The position numbers and the translations under genes are program-made. DNA of 64,000 nucleotides from Fimenecus sp964540535. Its GTDB lineage: Bacteria; Bacillota; Clostridia; Oscillospirales; Acutalibacteraceae. Numbering within the stretch: position 1 is the first letter of the stretch; each line of letters opens with the position of its first letter. The notes under the pieces are model-generated. The model was not told the origin of the DNA and ran no database searches. It saw nothing but the letters and a program-made list of their open reading frames with translations. Where the stretch lies: assembly GCA_964540535.1 (NCBI GenBank), contig CAZIMO010000003.1, positions 174,512 through 238,511 on the forward strand, written 5' to 3'. Below are positions 25,587-33,497 of the stretch, in pieces.

Positions 25587-25708
25587 AATAGTTTCATCCT
25601 TTCTTTATAAGATTAAAAAACAGGTAAATGCTGTAATTTTAATAAAATACGCCCTATTTTGCGTTTTATGTGTTTTTAAGTATAAAAACCCAATTTCATA
25701 CATAAACA

Positions 25709-25737
25709 ATTTTAGCACACTTTTAAATAAATTTCAA
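25709..25737 (-). promoter_or_regulatory. sigma-A-type promoter for dnaA
   Basis: Read on the minus strand, TTGAAA (25732-25737) and TAAAAT (25709-25714) are 17 bp apart. This leaves an untranslated leader of about 115 nt before dnaA. Confidence 0.55.
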
Positions 25738-25934
25738 TGGAAAATATAATAAATATATACTATTTTATATATATAAAATATAGTGAGTTTTTCTTGAATT
25801 TATAAAAATAAAAAAGTAATTTTGAAAAAATTTAGCGAAGCTTTTCGACAAAAAACACAATATATTGTTGAAAAGTATTTTAGAATTAAGTTTTTAACCG
25901 AACATATTGAAAAAATTAAGTTTATTTTTTTAAG

Positions 25935-25963
25935 TTGACAATTTGACTTTTTTTATATATAAT
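25935..25963 (+). promoter_or_regulatory. consensus sigma-A promoter for rpmH
   Basis: TTGACA (25935-25940) and TATAAT (25958-25963) match the consensus fully with 17-bp spacing. A near-canonical DnaA box starts 3 bp downstream and could tie the ribosomal-protein/RNase P operon to DnaA level. Confidence 0.88.
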
Positions 25964-26020
25964 GTTTATCCGCAGATATTTTTACAATGTGTGACTATAT
26001 TATGAAACGGAGGAGTAAAA

Positions 26021-26155
26021 ATGAAAAGAACTTATCAGCCCAAGAAGCGTCATCGCAAGATGGAGCACGGCTTCCGTAAGAGAATGTCTGACAGAAACGG
26101 CAGAAAGGTACTTGCTCGCAGAAGATCTAAGGGCAGAAAGCAGCTGACATACTAA
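26021..26155 (+). CDS. rpmH: 50S ribosomal protein L34
   Basis: The 44-residue basic protein is MKRTYQPKKRHRKMEHGF at the start and ends RRSKGRKQLTY, the universal L34 pattern. The ribosome site GGAGGAG is strong. It lies directly beside the origin, divergent from dnaA, and opens the rpmH-rnpA-yidD-yidC-jag operon. Confidence 0.98.
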   Translation: MKRTYQPKKRHRKMEHGFRKRMSDRNGRKVLARRRSKGRKQLTY

Positions 26156-26180
26156 TTTTTGTCGGTTCGGGTTTTTTGAA

Positions 26181-26531
26181 TTGAAACGGACAGTAACAAT
26201 TAAAAACAACTGTGATTTCCGCAGACTTTACGGCAGAGGAAAATCATTTCAGAGTCCTGCACTGGTTTCTTATGTAATGAAAAACCGTGCGGGAATTTGT
26301 CGTGTTGGAATTACCACTTCAAAAAAGATAGGAAATGCTGTTGAGCGTAACCGCGCAAAGCGTGTTATCCGTGCGGCATATACTTCTATTGAAGCACAGG
26401 TCAGCGGAAATTACGATTTTGTTTTTGTAGCGCGCACTAAAACGATATTTACAAAAAGCGGCGATTTGGCGGCAGTTATGCTTTCACATCTTAAAAAGGC
26501 AGGGGTTATTGATGAAAAAGCTGATAATTAA
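26181..26531 (+). CDS. rnpA: ribonuclease P protein component
   Basis: The 116-residue protein is the basic partner of the RNase P ribozyme in tRNA 5' maturation. The conserved RNA-binding block is present: NNCDFRRLYGRGKSF near the start and KKIGNAVERNRAKRVIRAAY (about residues 51-70), containing the family R-N-R signature. The start is TTG without a strong ribosome site, so translation may be coupled to rpmH 26 bp upstream. The 3' end overlaps yidD by 20 bp. Confidence 0.95.
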   Translation: MKRTVTIKNNCDFRRLYGRGKSFQSPALVSYVMKNRAGICRVGITTSKKIGNAVERNRAKRVIRAAYTSIEAQVSGNYDFVFVARTKTIFTKSGDLAAVMLSHLKKAGVIDEKADN

Positions 26532-26766
26532 AGCAATTCGCTTTTATCAGCGAAAAATTTCCCCGCTGTTTTTGCCGCGTTGCCGTTATTACCCGACCTG
26601 CTCGCAGTATGCTTTAGAGGCAGTTGAAAGATTTGGCGTCATTAAAGGTTCCTTTCTTTCTGTTTCAAGACTTTTACGGTGCAACCCGCTTTTTCCCGGA
26701 GGGTATGACCCTGTTCCGAGAAAAAAGAAAAAAAGTAAGTCCGCAAAATTTGGAGGACAAAAATGA
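26512..26766 (+). CDS. yidD: membrane protein insertion efficiency factor YidD
   Basis: The 84-residue protein has an amphipathic N-terminus (LIIKAIRFYQRKISPLFLP) and the conserved YYPTCSQYALEAVERFG with its cysteine, followed by RLLRCNPLFPGGYDPVP. This is the YidD/DUF37 family that assists membrane protein insertion. The ATG at 26512, behind AGGGG, is preferred over an upstream TTG. It overlaps rnpA and meets yidC at ATGA, a conserved arrangement. Confidence 0.95.
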   Translation: MKKLIIKAIRFYQRKISPLFLPRCRYYPTCSQYALEAVERFGVIKGSFLSVSRLLRCNPLFPGGYDPVPRKKKKSKSAKFGGQK

Positions 26767-27743
26767 GTATAATCAGAGAAATATTTTCTATACCTTTCGG
26801 CTATCTTATAGGCTTTTTCTATGACATAAGCAATAACTATCTTTTTTCGCTGCTGCTTATGACAATTTGCGTTAAGCTTATTTTGTTTCCGTCAACAATT
26901 AAGCAACAGCACAGTATGGTTAAAACTCAGAGAATGCAGCCGAAAATTAAACGGATAAGAGAAAAATACGGAAACAATCAGCAAAAAATGAATGAAGCTA
27001 TGTCTGAGCTTTATTCACGCGAAGGCTATTCGTCAATGACAGGCGGATGCTTGCCTATGCTTATACAGCTTCCTGTTATGATGGGCGTTTATTATGTAAA
27101 CTATAAACTTATCTCTTATGTTCTTGGTATTAAAGGCACTGTTCTTGAAACAATTAAAGAAGCAGGAAGAACGCTTGAGCCTTATACAAGCCTTATTAAA
27201 AACGGCAATACTTCAAATGCAGAATACAGACTTGAATCAATTATTATTGGAAATTTTGACCAACTTGTTGCCGACGGTAAGCTTGACGGCGTACCTGCCG
27301 AAGTAATTAACAAAATTTCTGCATTTATTGATAATTTTACAATTTTCGGTATAAACCTTTCAAGAACTCCCGATATTAAAATGGGTTGGGATCTTTTATG
27401 GCTTATTCCCATACTTACAGGTGTAACATCTTTTGCAATGGCTGTTTACACTTACATCAGACAGAAAAAGACAAATCCCGAAATGGCTAAAAATCCGTCA
27501 ATGGGATGTATGTCGCTTATGACACCTGCAATGAGCATTTATTTCTCATTCCTGTTCCCTGCAAGCGTTGGTGTTTATATTATCATTTCAAGCGCACTTT
27601 CATTTATTCAGATGCTTATTACAAACAAGATATTTGAACCTAAAAAGATGCTTGCAAAAGCAATGGTTGAAGAAACAATCAACAGCCGTGCAAGAGAAAA
27701 AGTTCTCAAAAAAACTGTAGAAAAAATGAACGACGAAAACTAA
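26763..27743 (+). CDS. yidC: membrane protein insertase YidC/OxaA
   Basis: The 326-residue insertase has five hydrophobic regions. Family features are LLMTICVKLILFPSTIKQQ, the cytoplasmic coiled hairpin QRMQPKIKRIREKYG with KMNEAMSELY, and GGCLPMLIQLPVMMGVYY, in which the first transmembrane arginine equivalent falls in the preceding hydrophilic groove region. There is no lipoprotein signal, unlike Bacillus SpoIIIJ. The gene overlaps yidD by 4 bp and lies 15 bp before jag, its usual partner. Confidence 0.95.
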   Translation: MSIIREIFSIPFGYLIGFFYDISNNYLFSLLLMTICVKLILFPSTIKQQHSMVKTQRMQPKIKRIREKYGNNQQKMNEAMSELYSREGYSSMTGGCLPMLIQLPVMMGVYYVNYKLISYVLGIKGTVLETIKEAGRTLEPYTSLIKNGNTSNAEYRLESIIIGNFDQLVADGKLDGVPAEVINKISAFIDNFTIFGINLSRTPDIKMGWDLLWLIPILTGVTSFAMAVYTYIRQKKTNPEMAKNPSMGCMSLMTPAMSIYFSFLFPASVGVYIIISSALSFIQMLITNKIFEPKKMLAKAMVEETINSRAREKVLKKTVEKMNDEN

Positions 27744-27758
27744 TTTGAGGTGTAAATA

Positions 27759-28748
27759 ATGATTAAAGAGGCAATCGGAACCGGTACAACGGTTGACGAG
27801 GCAAAGGCCGCTGCCATGGTTGAGCTTGGCATCAGCGATTTTGATGATTTTAATGTTGAAGTTTTACAAATGCCGGCAAAGAAATTTCTCGGTCTTTTCG
27901 GCGGAAATCCCGCTAAAGTTAAGGTAACAGTTGAAGTTGCAGATCCAAAGCCGGAAAAGAAACCGTATAACAATAACAGTAATAAAAATAATAAGAAATT
28001 TGACAATAAAAAGCCTCAAAATAAAAATGAGGTAAAAAAACAGGCTCCCAAAGAGAAAACAGAGCCTAAAAAGGAAGTAACCGAAGTAAAAAAGACTGAA
28101 TCTGAGCTTCCTTTGGCAGAAACAAATCTTTATAAAGATACTGCCGATTACATTAAATCAATCGTTCTCGGTCTTGGAATAACAGAGTGCGAAATCAAAG
28201 AAATGTCAAACGAAGAAGAAATTTCATTTGAGCTTGACTGCGGTGAAGATTACGGTATTATTATCGGTAAACACGGCGAAACACTTGACGCTATTCAATA
28301 TCTTGCAAGAATGACTGCCAATAAAGGCAATACAAATTATAAACGAGTTTCAATCAATGTTGGCAACTACCGCGCAAAGCGTGAAGAAACTCTCAAGGCT
28401 TTGGCTAAAAAGACAGCTATGAGAGCTATCCGCCAAGGCAGAAACATTTCTCTTGAGCCTATGAATCCTTATGAAAGAAGAATTATTCATACTGCTGTTC
28501 AGGAGGTTGAGGGCGCAACATCTCATTCAGTAGGCTCTGACCTTGACAGAAGAGTTGTTATTACTCCTGCTGACGGTGTAAGAAATAACGGAAACCGCGG
28601 CGGCAGAAACAATTACGGCAGACGTGAGAAAAAAGAAGCTTATAAGCCCGAAATTTCTCCCGACAGAGCGCCTAAAAGTGATATCGACGGCGGTTCGCTT
28701 TACGGTAAAGTCGAATTTCGTTCAACCGTTTCTTCAACAGAAGAATAA
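27759..28748 (+). CDS. jag: RNA-binding protein Jag/KhpB (EloR)
   Basis: The 329-residue protein has the three Jag parts. The Jag-N domain (MIKEAIGTGTTVDEAKAAAM to about residue 52) is followed by a Lys/Asn/Glu-rich linker of about 70 residues that is longer than usual. A KH domain holds IIIGKHGETLDAIQYLARM and an R3H domain holds RNISLEPMNPYERRIIHTAV. A disordered tail of about 65 residues follows, with RGGRNNYGRREKK. The family regulates cell elongation and division and binds RNA in Streptococcus and Bacillus. It is co-transcribed with yidC. Confidence 0.93.
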   Translation: MIKEAIGTGTTVDEAKAAAMVELGISDFDDFNVEVLQMPAKKFLGLFGGNPAKVKVTVEVADPKPEKKPYNNNSNKNNKKFDNKKPQNKNEVKKQAPKEKTEPKKEVTEVKKTESELPLAETNLYKDTADYIKSIVLGLGITECEIKEMSNEEEISFELDCGEDYGIIIGKHGETLDAIQYLARMTANKGNTNYKRVSINVGNYRAKREETLKALAKKTAMRAIRQGRNISLEPMNPYERRIIHTAVQEVEGATSHSVGSDLDRRVVITPADGVRNNGNRGGRNNYGRREKKEAYKPEISPDRAPKSDIDGGSLYGKVEFRSTVSSTEE

Positions 28749-28764
28749 TTTTTAAGTTTTATAT

Positions 28765-28792
28765 GAAAGCCTCTCTTATTTAAGGGAGGCTT
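28765..28792 (+). terminator. hairpin between jag and mnmG
   Basis: AAAGCCTCTCTT (28765-28776) pairs with AAGGGAGGCTTT (28781-28792) over a 4-nt loop with one G-T pair. The tail is A/T rich without a T-run, so it may be a weak terminator or an RNA processing site. This is where mnmE lies in many relatives. Confidence 0.55.
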
Positions 28793-28819
28793 TAAATAAA
28801 TTTGAGGAATTAAAATATT

Positions 28820-30697
28820 ATGGAATACTTTGCAAAGGAATATGATGTTGCCGTTATCGGCGCAGGTCATGCAGGTATTGAAGCGGCTCTTGCTTCTGCC
28901 CGACTTGGCGCAAAAACGGTAATTTTTACTATAAATATGGATTGGGTTGGCAATATGCCCTGCAACCCATCAATCGGCGGAACATCAAAAGGACATCTTG
29001 TCCGTGAAATTGACGCGCTCGGCGGTGAAATGGGTATTGCCGCAGATAAAAATTCCATACAAACAAGAATGTTAAACCGTGGCAAAGGTCCTGCGGTTCA
29101 TTCTTTGCGCGCTCAAATTGACCGCCGCGAATATTCCAAATATATGAAGCACACTCTCGAATTGCAGGAAAATCTTGATATGAAGCAAGCAGAGATTGTT
29201 GATTTGTATAAAGAAAACGGTATTTTTTATCTTAAAACACAGCTTAAAGCAATATATTCTGCAAAAGCAGTAGTTCTTGCAACAGGTACATTTCTCGGCG
29301 GCAGAATTTATATAGGCGATGTCTCATATGAAAGCGGTCCCGACGGTATGTTTGCCGCTACACGGCTTTCAGAAGCGCTTAAAAAGATGAATATTCCTCT
29401 TCGCAGATTTAAAACAGGTACTCCCTCACGAGTTAATAGACGCAGTGTTGATTTTTCGGAGCTTGAGATTCAAGAGGGCGATGAGCAGATTGTACCGTTT
29501 TCTTTTGATACAACTGAATTGCCCCAAAATAAATCTGTATGCCATATTACATATACAAATGAAGAAACTAAAAGAATAATACTTGAAAATATTCACCGTT
29601 CCCCTCTTTATTCGGGAAAAATTGAGGGCGTAGGTCCTCGGTACTGTCCAAGCATTGAAGATAAAATTGTAAGATTTTCAGAAAAAGAGCGTCATCAGCT
29701 TTTTATTGAGCCTTGCGGACTTGATACAGAAGAACTGTATTTGCAGGGTATGTCATCATCACTGCCCGAAGATGTTCAGATTAAATTTTTGAGAAGCATT
29801 AAAGGTCTTGAAAATGTTGAGGTTATGAGAACCGCATACGCTATTGAATATGATTGCGTTGACCCGTTAGCGCTCAAAGCTTCGCTTGAATTTAACAATA
29901 TTGAGGGACTTTTCGGCGCAGGTCAGTTTAACGGATCTTCGGGATATGAGGAGGCGGCGGCGCAGGGACTTATTGCAGGTATTAACGCTTATAATAAAAT
30001 CAACGGTAAAGAGCCTTTTATTCTTGACCGTGCAAGTTCATATATCGGAACACTTATTGACGACCTTGTTACAAAGGGTTGTTCCGACCCTTACAGAATG
30101 ATGACATCAAGAAGTGAATACAGACTTTTACTTCGCCAAGACAATGCGGATATTCGTCTTACAGAATTGGGATATAAGCAGGGGCTTGTATCGCAGAAAA
30201 AATATGACCGCTTCTGTAAAAAAACAGAGTTAATTGAAGCCGAGCGTGAAAGAGTTGAAAACATTACAATAGCCCCCTCTCCCGAAATAAACGAAATGCT
30301 TGTTTCACGTGAAACAGCGCCTATGAAAACAGGTATTCGCTTGGCAGAGCTTATTAAGCGGCCGCAGCTTGACTATGAATGTTTGACTCCTTTCGACAAA
30401 ACCCGACCTGAACTGACTTCAGATATTTTTGAACAGGTTGAAATAGATTTGAAATATGAGGGATATATTAAACGTCAGCAGGCAAAGGTCAACGAAATGC
30501 GCAGGCTTGAGGTTAAAAAAATCCCCGAAGATATAAATTATGACGATGTTTATTCGCTTCGTCTTGAAGCCCGTGAAAAGCTTAAAAAGGTTCGCCCCGA
30601 AAGCGTGGGTCAAGCTTCACGCATAAGCGGTGTTTCACCGTCAGATATTTCGGTTTTGCTTATTTATTTAAGTAAGAATGAAAAAAATAAAGGTTAG
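28820..30697 (+). CDS. mnmG: tRNA uridine-5-carboxymethylaminomethylation enzyme MnmG (GidA)
   Basis: The 625-residue FAD enzyme partners with MnmE. It has the dinucleotide fold DVAVIGAGHAGIEAALASAR, the MPCNPSIGGTSKGHLVREID block, a VLATGTFLGG turn and a GLFGAGQFNGSSGYEEAAAQG signature. A C-terminal helical domain ends RISGVSPSDISVLLIYL. Length is normal. A perfect parS site is embedded at codons for LVSRET (30301-30316). rsmG follows after 33 bp, the standard order. Confidence 0.98.
   Translation: MEYFAKEYDVAVIGAGHAGIEAALASARLGAKTVIFTINMDWVGNMPCNPSIGGTSKGHLVREIDALGGEMGIAADKNSIQTRMLNRGKGPAVHSLRAQIDRREYSKYMKHTLELQENLDMKQAEIVDLYKENGIFYLKTQLKAIYSAKAVVLATGTFLGGRIYIGDVSYESGPDGMFAATRLSEALKKMNIPLRRFKTGTPSRVNRRSVDFSELEIQEGDEQIVPFSFDTTELPQNKSVCHITYTNEETKRIILENIHRSPLYSGKIEGVGPRYCPSIEDKIVRFSEKERHQLFIEPCGLDTEELYLQGMSSSLPEDVQIKFLRSIKGLENVEVMRTAYAIEYDCVDPLALKASLEFNNIEGLFGAGQFNGSSGYEEAAAQGLIAGINAYNKINGKEPFILDRASSYIGTLIDDLVTKGCSDPYRMMTSRSEYRLLLRQDNADIRLTELGYKQGLVSQKKYDRFCKKTELIEAERERVENITIAPSPEINEMLVSRETAPMKTGIRLAELIKRPQLDYECLTPFDKTRPELTSDIFEQVEIDLKYEGYIKRQQAKVNEMRRLEVKKIPEDINYDDVYSLRLEAREKLKKVRPESVGQASRISGVSPSDISVLLIYLSKNEKNKG
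30301..30316. promoter_or_regulatory. parS: parS centromere site (perfect)
   Basis: TGTTTCACGTGAAACA is a full 16-bp palindrome matching the ParB-binding parS consensus. It lies inside the mnmG reading frame, about 5 kb from dnaA and 3 kb before parB. Confidence 0.95.
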
Positions 30698-30730
30698 TTC
30701 ATCAATATCATTTAATTTGAGGTCTAAAAT

Positions 30731-31444
30731 ATGTTAAATAAAGAGCTTCTCTATAATACAATTGAAAAATTTGATGTTACAATTGATGAAAATACATTTT
30801 TGCGTCTTGATAAATTTGCAGAAATGCTTATTGAAACCAATAAAAGCTTTAATCTGACGGCAATAAAAGAGCCTGACGATGTAACCGTTAAGCATTTCGC
30901 AGATTGCCTTGCTGTTTTTAAATACACGGATATTCCCGAAAATTCAAAAATAATCGATGTGGGTACAGGAGCGGGCTTTCCCGGACTTGTATTAAAGCTT
31001 GCCCGACCCGATATTAAAATGACATTTTTAGACAGTACACGCAAAAAGCTTGGGTTTATCGAAAATGTTTTAAACGAATGCGGCGCAGAAGGTGAAATTC
31101 TTCATATGCGTGCCGAAGAAGCAGCGCAGCTTGTAAAATACCGTGAGCAGTTTGATTTTTCAACTGCAAGGGCAGTTGCGGCGCTCCCCGTTCTTTCTGA
31201 ATACTGTCTGCCCTTTGTTAAGGTTGGCGGAAGTTTTATTTCTATGAAATCTGCCGAGAGTAATGAAGAAATCGGAGAAGCAAAAAAGGCAATCGGAATA
31301 CTCGGCGGAAAAATTGAAGATGATATTGTGTTTGATTTAGTCGAAAATATGCCGCGAAGAATAATAAAAATTAAAAAGAATTCGCAAACCCCGACAAAAT
31401 ATCCTCGGCCGTCTGCACAAATCGCAAAAAAACCTTTAAAATAA
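30731..31444 (+). CDS. rsmG: 16S rRNA (guanine-527-N7) methyltransferase
   Basis: The 237-residue methyltransferase modifies G527 in the 530 loop of 16S rRNA. FNLTAIKEPDDVTVKHFADC precedes the SAM motif IIDVGTGAGFPGLVLKLARP (about residues 75-94), then MTFLDSTRKKLGF and FSTARAVAALPVLSEYCLPF. All are typical of GidB/RsmG. It follows mnmG and is the last gene before noc; a nested hairpin lies just after it. Confidence 0.97.
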   Translation: MLNKELLYNTIEKFDVTIDENTFLRLDKFAEMLIETNKSFNLTAIKEPDDVTVKHFADCLAVFKYTDIPENSKIIDVGTGAGFPGLVLKLARPDIKMTFLDSTRKKLGFIENVLNECGAEGEILHMRAEEAAQLVKYREQFDFSTARAVAALPVLSEYCLPFVKVGGSFISMKSAESNEEIGEAKKAIGILGGKIEDDIVFDLVENMPRRIIKIKKNSQTPTKYPRPSAQIAKKPLK

Positions 31445-31449
31445 ACTCG

Positions 31450-31491
31450 AAAACCGTTGATTTCAAGCCATTTAGGGCGAACGGATTTTCT
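31450..31491 (+). terminator. probable terminator after rsmG
   Basis: CCGTT (31454-31458) pairs with AACGG (31480-31484), flanked by A/T pairs and containing an inner GCC/GGC stem, and is followed by TTTTCTTT. Confidence 0.5.
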
Positions 31492-31555
31492 TTACAAAAC
31501 TACCTCTGAAGTGCTAAACTTTTAATCAAGGACAAGCACTGCGGAGGTTTTTCTT

Positions 31556-32380
31556 ATGAGAAAACAAAACAAGGTCAAAGAAGAAAACAGAATACTTTCA
31601 ATTCCTCAAAGCGACATTCTCCCAAATCCTAATCAGCCGAGAAAAAGGTTTGATTATGACGAGCTTGAGGGCTTGGCTCAAAGTATTCGCACAAACGGAA
31701 TTCTTCAGCCCTTGCTTGTGCGTTCACTGCAAAACGGAAAATATGAGCTTATTGCAGGCGAACGCAGGCTCCGTGCTTCAAGACTTATCGGACTGACAAC
31801 GGTGCCATGCATTGTCAGCGAGATTTCTGAAACAGACTCCGCTGTGTTTGCAGTCCTTGAAAATCTGCAAAGGCAAAATCTTGACTATTTTGAAGAGGCA
31901 GAGGCACTTGCGACTCTCATAGCGGATTACAGAATAAGTCAAGATGAGCTTTGCAAAAGATTGGGCAGAGCGCAGTCCACCCTCTCAAATAAATTAAGAC
32001 TGTTAAAATTAAGCGATGAAATGCGTTATCAGATAAGCCGCGCAGGACTTACCGAACGCCACGCAAGAGCATTGCTGTCGCTGACAGATGAAATTCAGCG
32101 TTCAAGAGCGTTATCTATAATAATTGAAAGACATCTCACCGTCAGCGAAAGCGAAACGCTTATTGACCAAATGCTTCGTAAAAATGAAGCTCCGAAACGG
32201 CAGATGCTTAAAGGCTTTAAAGACATTCGCATTTTTATAAATACTCTTAACAATGCGGTCGATAATATCCGCCGAGCAGGAATTGACGCAGATTCGGTTA
32301 AAACCGAAACTGATGAATATGTTGAGTACATTGTAAGAATTCCCAAGCTTGACGATAACGTAAAGAAAATCGCGACTTAA
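31556..32380 (+). CDS. noc: ParB-family nucleoid occlusion-type protein
   Basis: The 274-residue protein has the ParB N-terminal CTPase-type region (ELIAGERRLRASRLIGL, ENLQRQNLDYFEEAEAL) and a helix-turn-helix near QDELCKRLGRAQSTLSNKLR. It is a paralogue of the parB gene 1.1 kb downstream. Its position just after rsmG matches Bacillus noc, whose product protects the nucleoid from division. No Noc-type ATTTCCCGGGAAAT site is visible here, so a second ParB role is possible. The ATG follows CGGAGG. Confidence 0.82.
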   Translation: MRKQNKVKEENRILSIPQSDILPNPNQPRKRFDYDELEGLAQSIRTNGILQPLLVRSLQNGKYELIAGERRLRASRLIGLTTVPCIVSEISETDSAVFAVLENLQRQNLDYFEEAEALATLIADYRISQDELCKRLGRAQSTLSNKLRLLKLSDEMRYQISRAGLTERHARALLSLTDEIQRSRALSIIIERHLTVSESETLIDQMLRKNEAPKRQMLKGFKDIRIFINTLNNAVDNIRRAGIDADSVKTETDEYVEYIVRIPKLDDNVKKIAT

Positions 32381-32490
32381 CTTTTATTTATTTTTATCGG
32401 TAAAACCACTCCATCCCCCGATGAAGAGTGATTTTATAAAGTGGCGAAAGCCACCCATATCCTTCTCTTTCACACCCCACATCCACAGCG

Positions 32491-32518
32491 AAAGGCTCCT
32501 CGCAAGAGGGGTCTTTTG
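32491..32518 (+). terminator. intrinsic terminator after noc
   Basis: AAAGGCTCCTC (32491-32501) pairs with GAGGGGTCTTT (32506-32516) over a GCAA tetraloop with two G-T pairs, and TTTT runs follow. Confidence 0.82.
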
Positions 32519-32545
32519 CTGTTTTTGACAGAATTCCCAAAATAT

Positions 32546-32561
32546 TGTTTCACGTGAAACC
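32546..32561. promoter_or_regulatory. parS: parS centromere site (one mismatch)
   Basis: TGTTTCACGTGAAACC differs from the palindromic parS consensus only at the last base. It is 176 bp upstream of soj, so ParB binding may also affect parAB transcription. Confidence 0.88.
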
Positions 32562-32651
32562 TTTATTTTCGATTTAAAAACTATAAAACTATTAAATTCG
32601 TTACAAAAATGTAAAAATTCTTCATTTGGACTTTAATTTTTTGAACCGATG

Positions 32652-32660
32652 TGTTATACT
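32652..32660 (+). promoter_or_regulatory. extended -10 promoter for soj-spo0J
   Basis: TGTTATACT gives a TG-extended TATACT element. The -35 region is poor, as is usual for extended promoters. The leader would be about 55 nt. Confidence 0.45.
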
Positions 32661-32721
32661 AAAGTGAATTTGAGTAAAAAGGCGAAATAAAAACCTTTTT
32701 AATGTTTCGGAGTGGGATTTT

Positions 32722-33486
32722 TTGTCAAAGGTCGTTTCAATAATCAACCAAAAGGGCGGTGTGGGTAAAACTACAACTGCCGTAAGCCTTGCCGCCGCAG
32801 TTGGCGCAAAGGGTTATAGGGTTTTGCTTGCGGATATTGACCCGCAGGGAAATTCTACAAGCGGATTTGGTATAAACAAGCGAAAAATAGTTAATTCTTC
32901 TTATGATATTTTGATTAAAGATATAAACGCCAATGATGCAGTAGTAAAAACTGCGTTTAAGAATGTGGATATTATTCCTGCCGATTTAAATCTTGCAGGT
33001 GCAGAGGTTGAGCTGATTGAAAAGGACAAGCGTGAGAGCCGATTAAAAATTGCCGTGGCGCAGCTTTGGGATAAATATGATTACATATTTTTTGACTGCC
33101 CCCCCTCTCTTGGCTTAATTACGATTAACGCATTGACGGCTTCCGATACATTTTTAGTTCCGGTTCAGTGCGAATTTTATGCGCTTGAGGGCTTGGCGCA
33201 GTTAATGGCGACGGTTCGTCAGGTTAAACGGCTTTATAATCCGCATATTGAACTTGAAGGCGTTTTGCAGACAATGTATGACGGCAGACTTAATCTTACA
33301 CAGCAGGTTGTCACCGAAATTAAAAAATTCTTTCCCAATAAGGTTTATAAAACCACAATTCCGAGAAATGTAAGACTTTCAGAGGCTCCCTCGTTCGGCG
33401 AGCCGATTATGTATTATGACAAAAATTCCAAAGGCGCAGTCGCTTATAACGATTTTGCCGAGGAATTTTTATCACAGCAAAAATGA
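32722..33486 (+). CDS. soj: chromosome partitioning ATPase ParA/Soj
   Basis: The 254-residue ATPase has the deviant Walker A INQKGGVGKTTTAVSLAAAV at the N-terminus with the signature lysine, then LLADIDPQGNSTSGFG and the Walker B YIFFDCPPSLGLITINAL. It drives origin separation together with ParB on parS and affects DnaA in Bacillus. The start is TTG after CGGAG. parB follows 11 bp after the stop. Confidence 0.97.
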   Translation: MSKVVSIINQKGGVGKTTTAVSLAAAVGAKGYRVLLADIDPQGNSTSGFGINKRKIVNSSYDILIKDINANDAVVKTAFKNVDIIPADLNLAGAEVELIEKDKRESRLKIAVAQLWDKYDYIFFDCPPSLGLITINALTASDTFLVPVQCEFYALEGLAQLMATVRQVKRLYNPHIELEGVLQTMYDGRLNLTQQVVTEIKKFFPNKVYKTTIPRNVRLSEAPSFGEPIMYYDKNSKGAVAYNDFAEEFLSQQK

Positions 33487-33497
33487 GGTGAATGAGG

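Larger units (their letters stand above)
25587..26020. other. oriC part 2 (dnaA-rpmH intergenic), AT-rich
   Basis: This 434-bp gap holds no gene. It contains the divergent dnaA and rpmH promoters, one TGTTGAAAA repeat at 25866-25874 and an almost pure A/T stretch at about 25740-25785 that could be a DNA-unwinding element. TTATCCGCA at 25966-25974 is one base from a canonical DnaA box and sits just after the rpmH -10 element. Together with 24041-24272 it gives a bipartite origin of the Bacillus type. Confidence 0.6.
32381..32721. other. noc-soj intergenic region with terminator, parS and promoter
   Basis: This 341-bp gap holds no gene. From left to right it has a strong terminator (32491-32518), a parS copy (32546-32561), an AT-rich stretch and an extended -10 promoter for soj (32652-32660). 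Confidence 0.7.
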
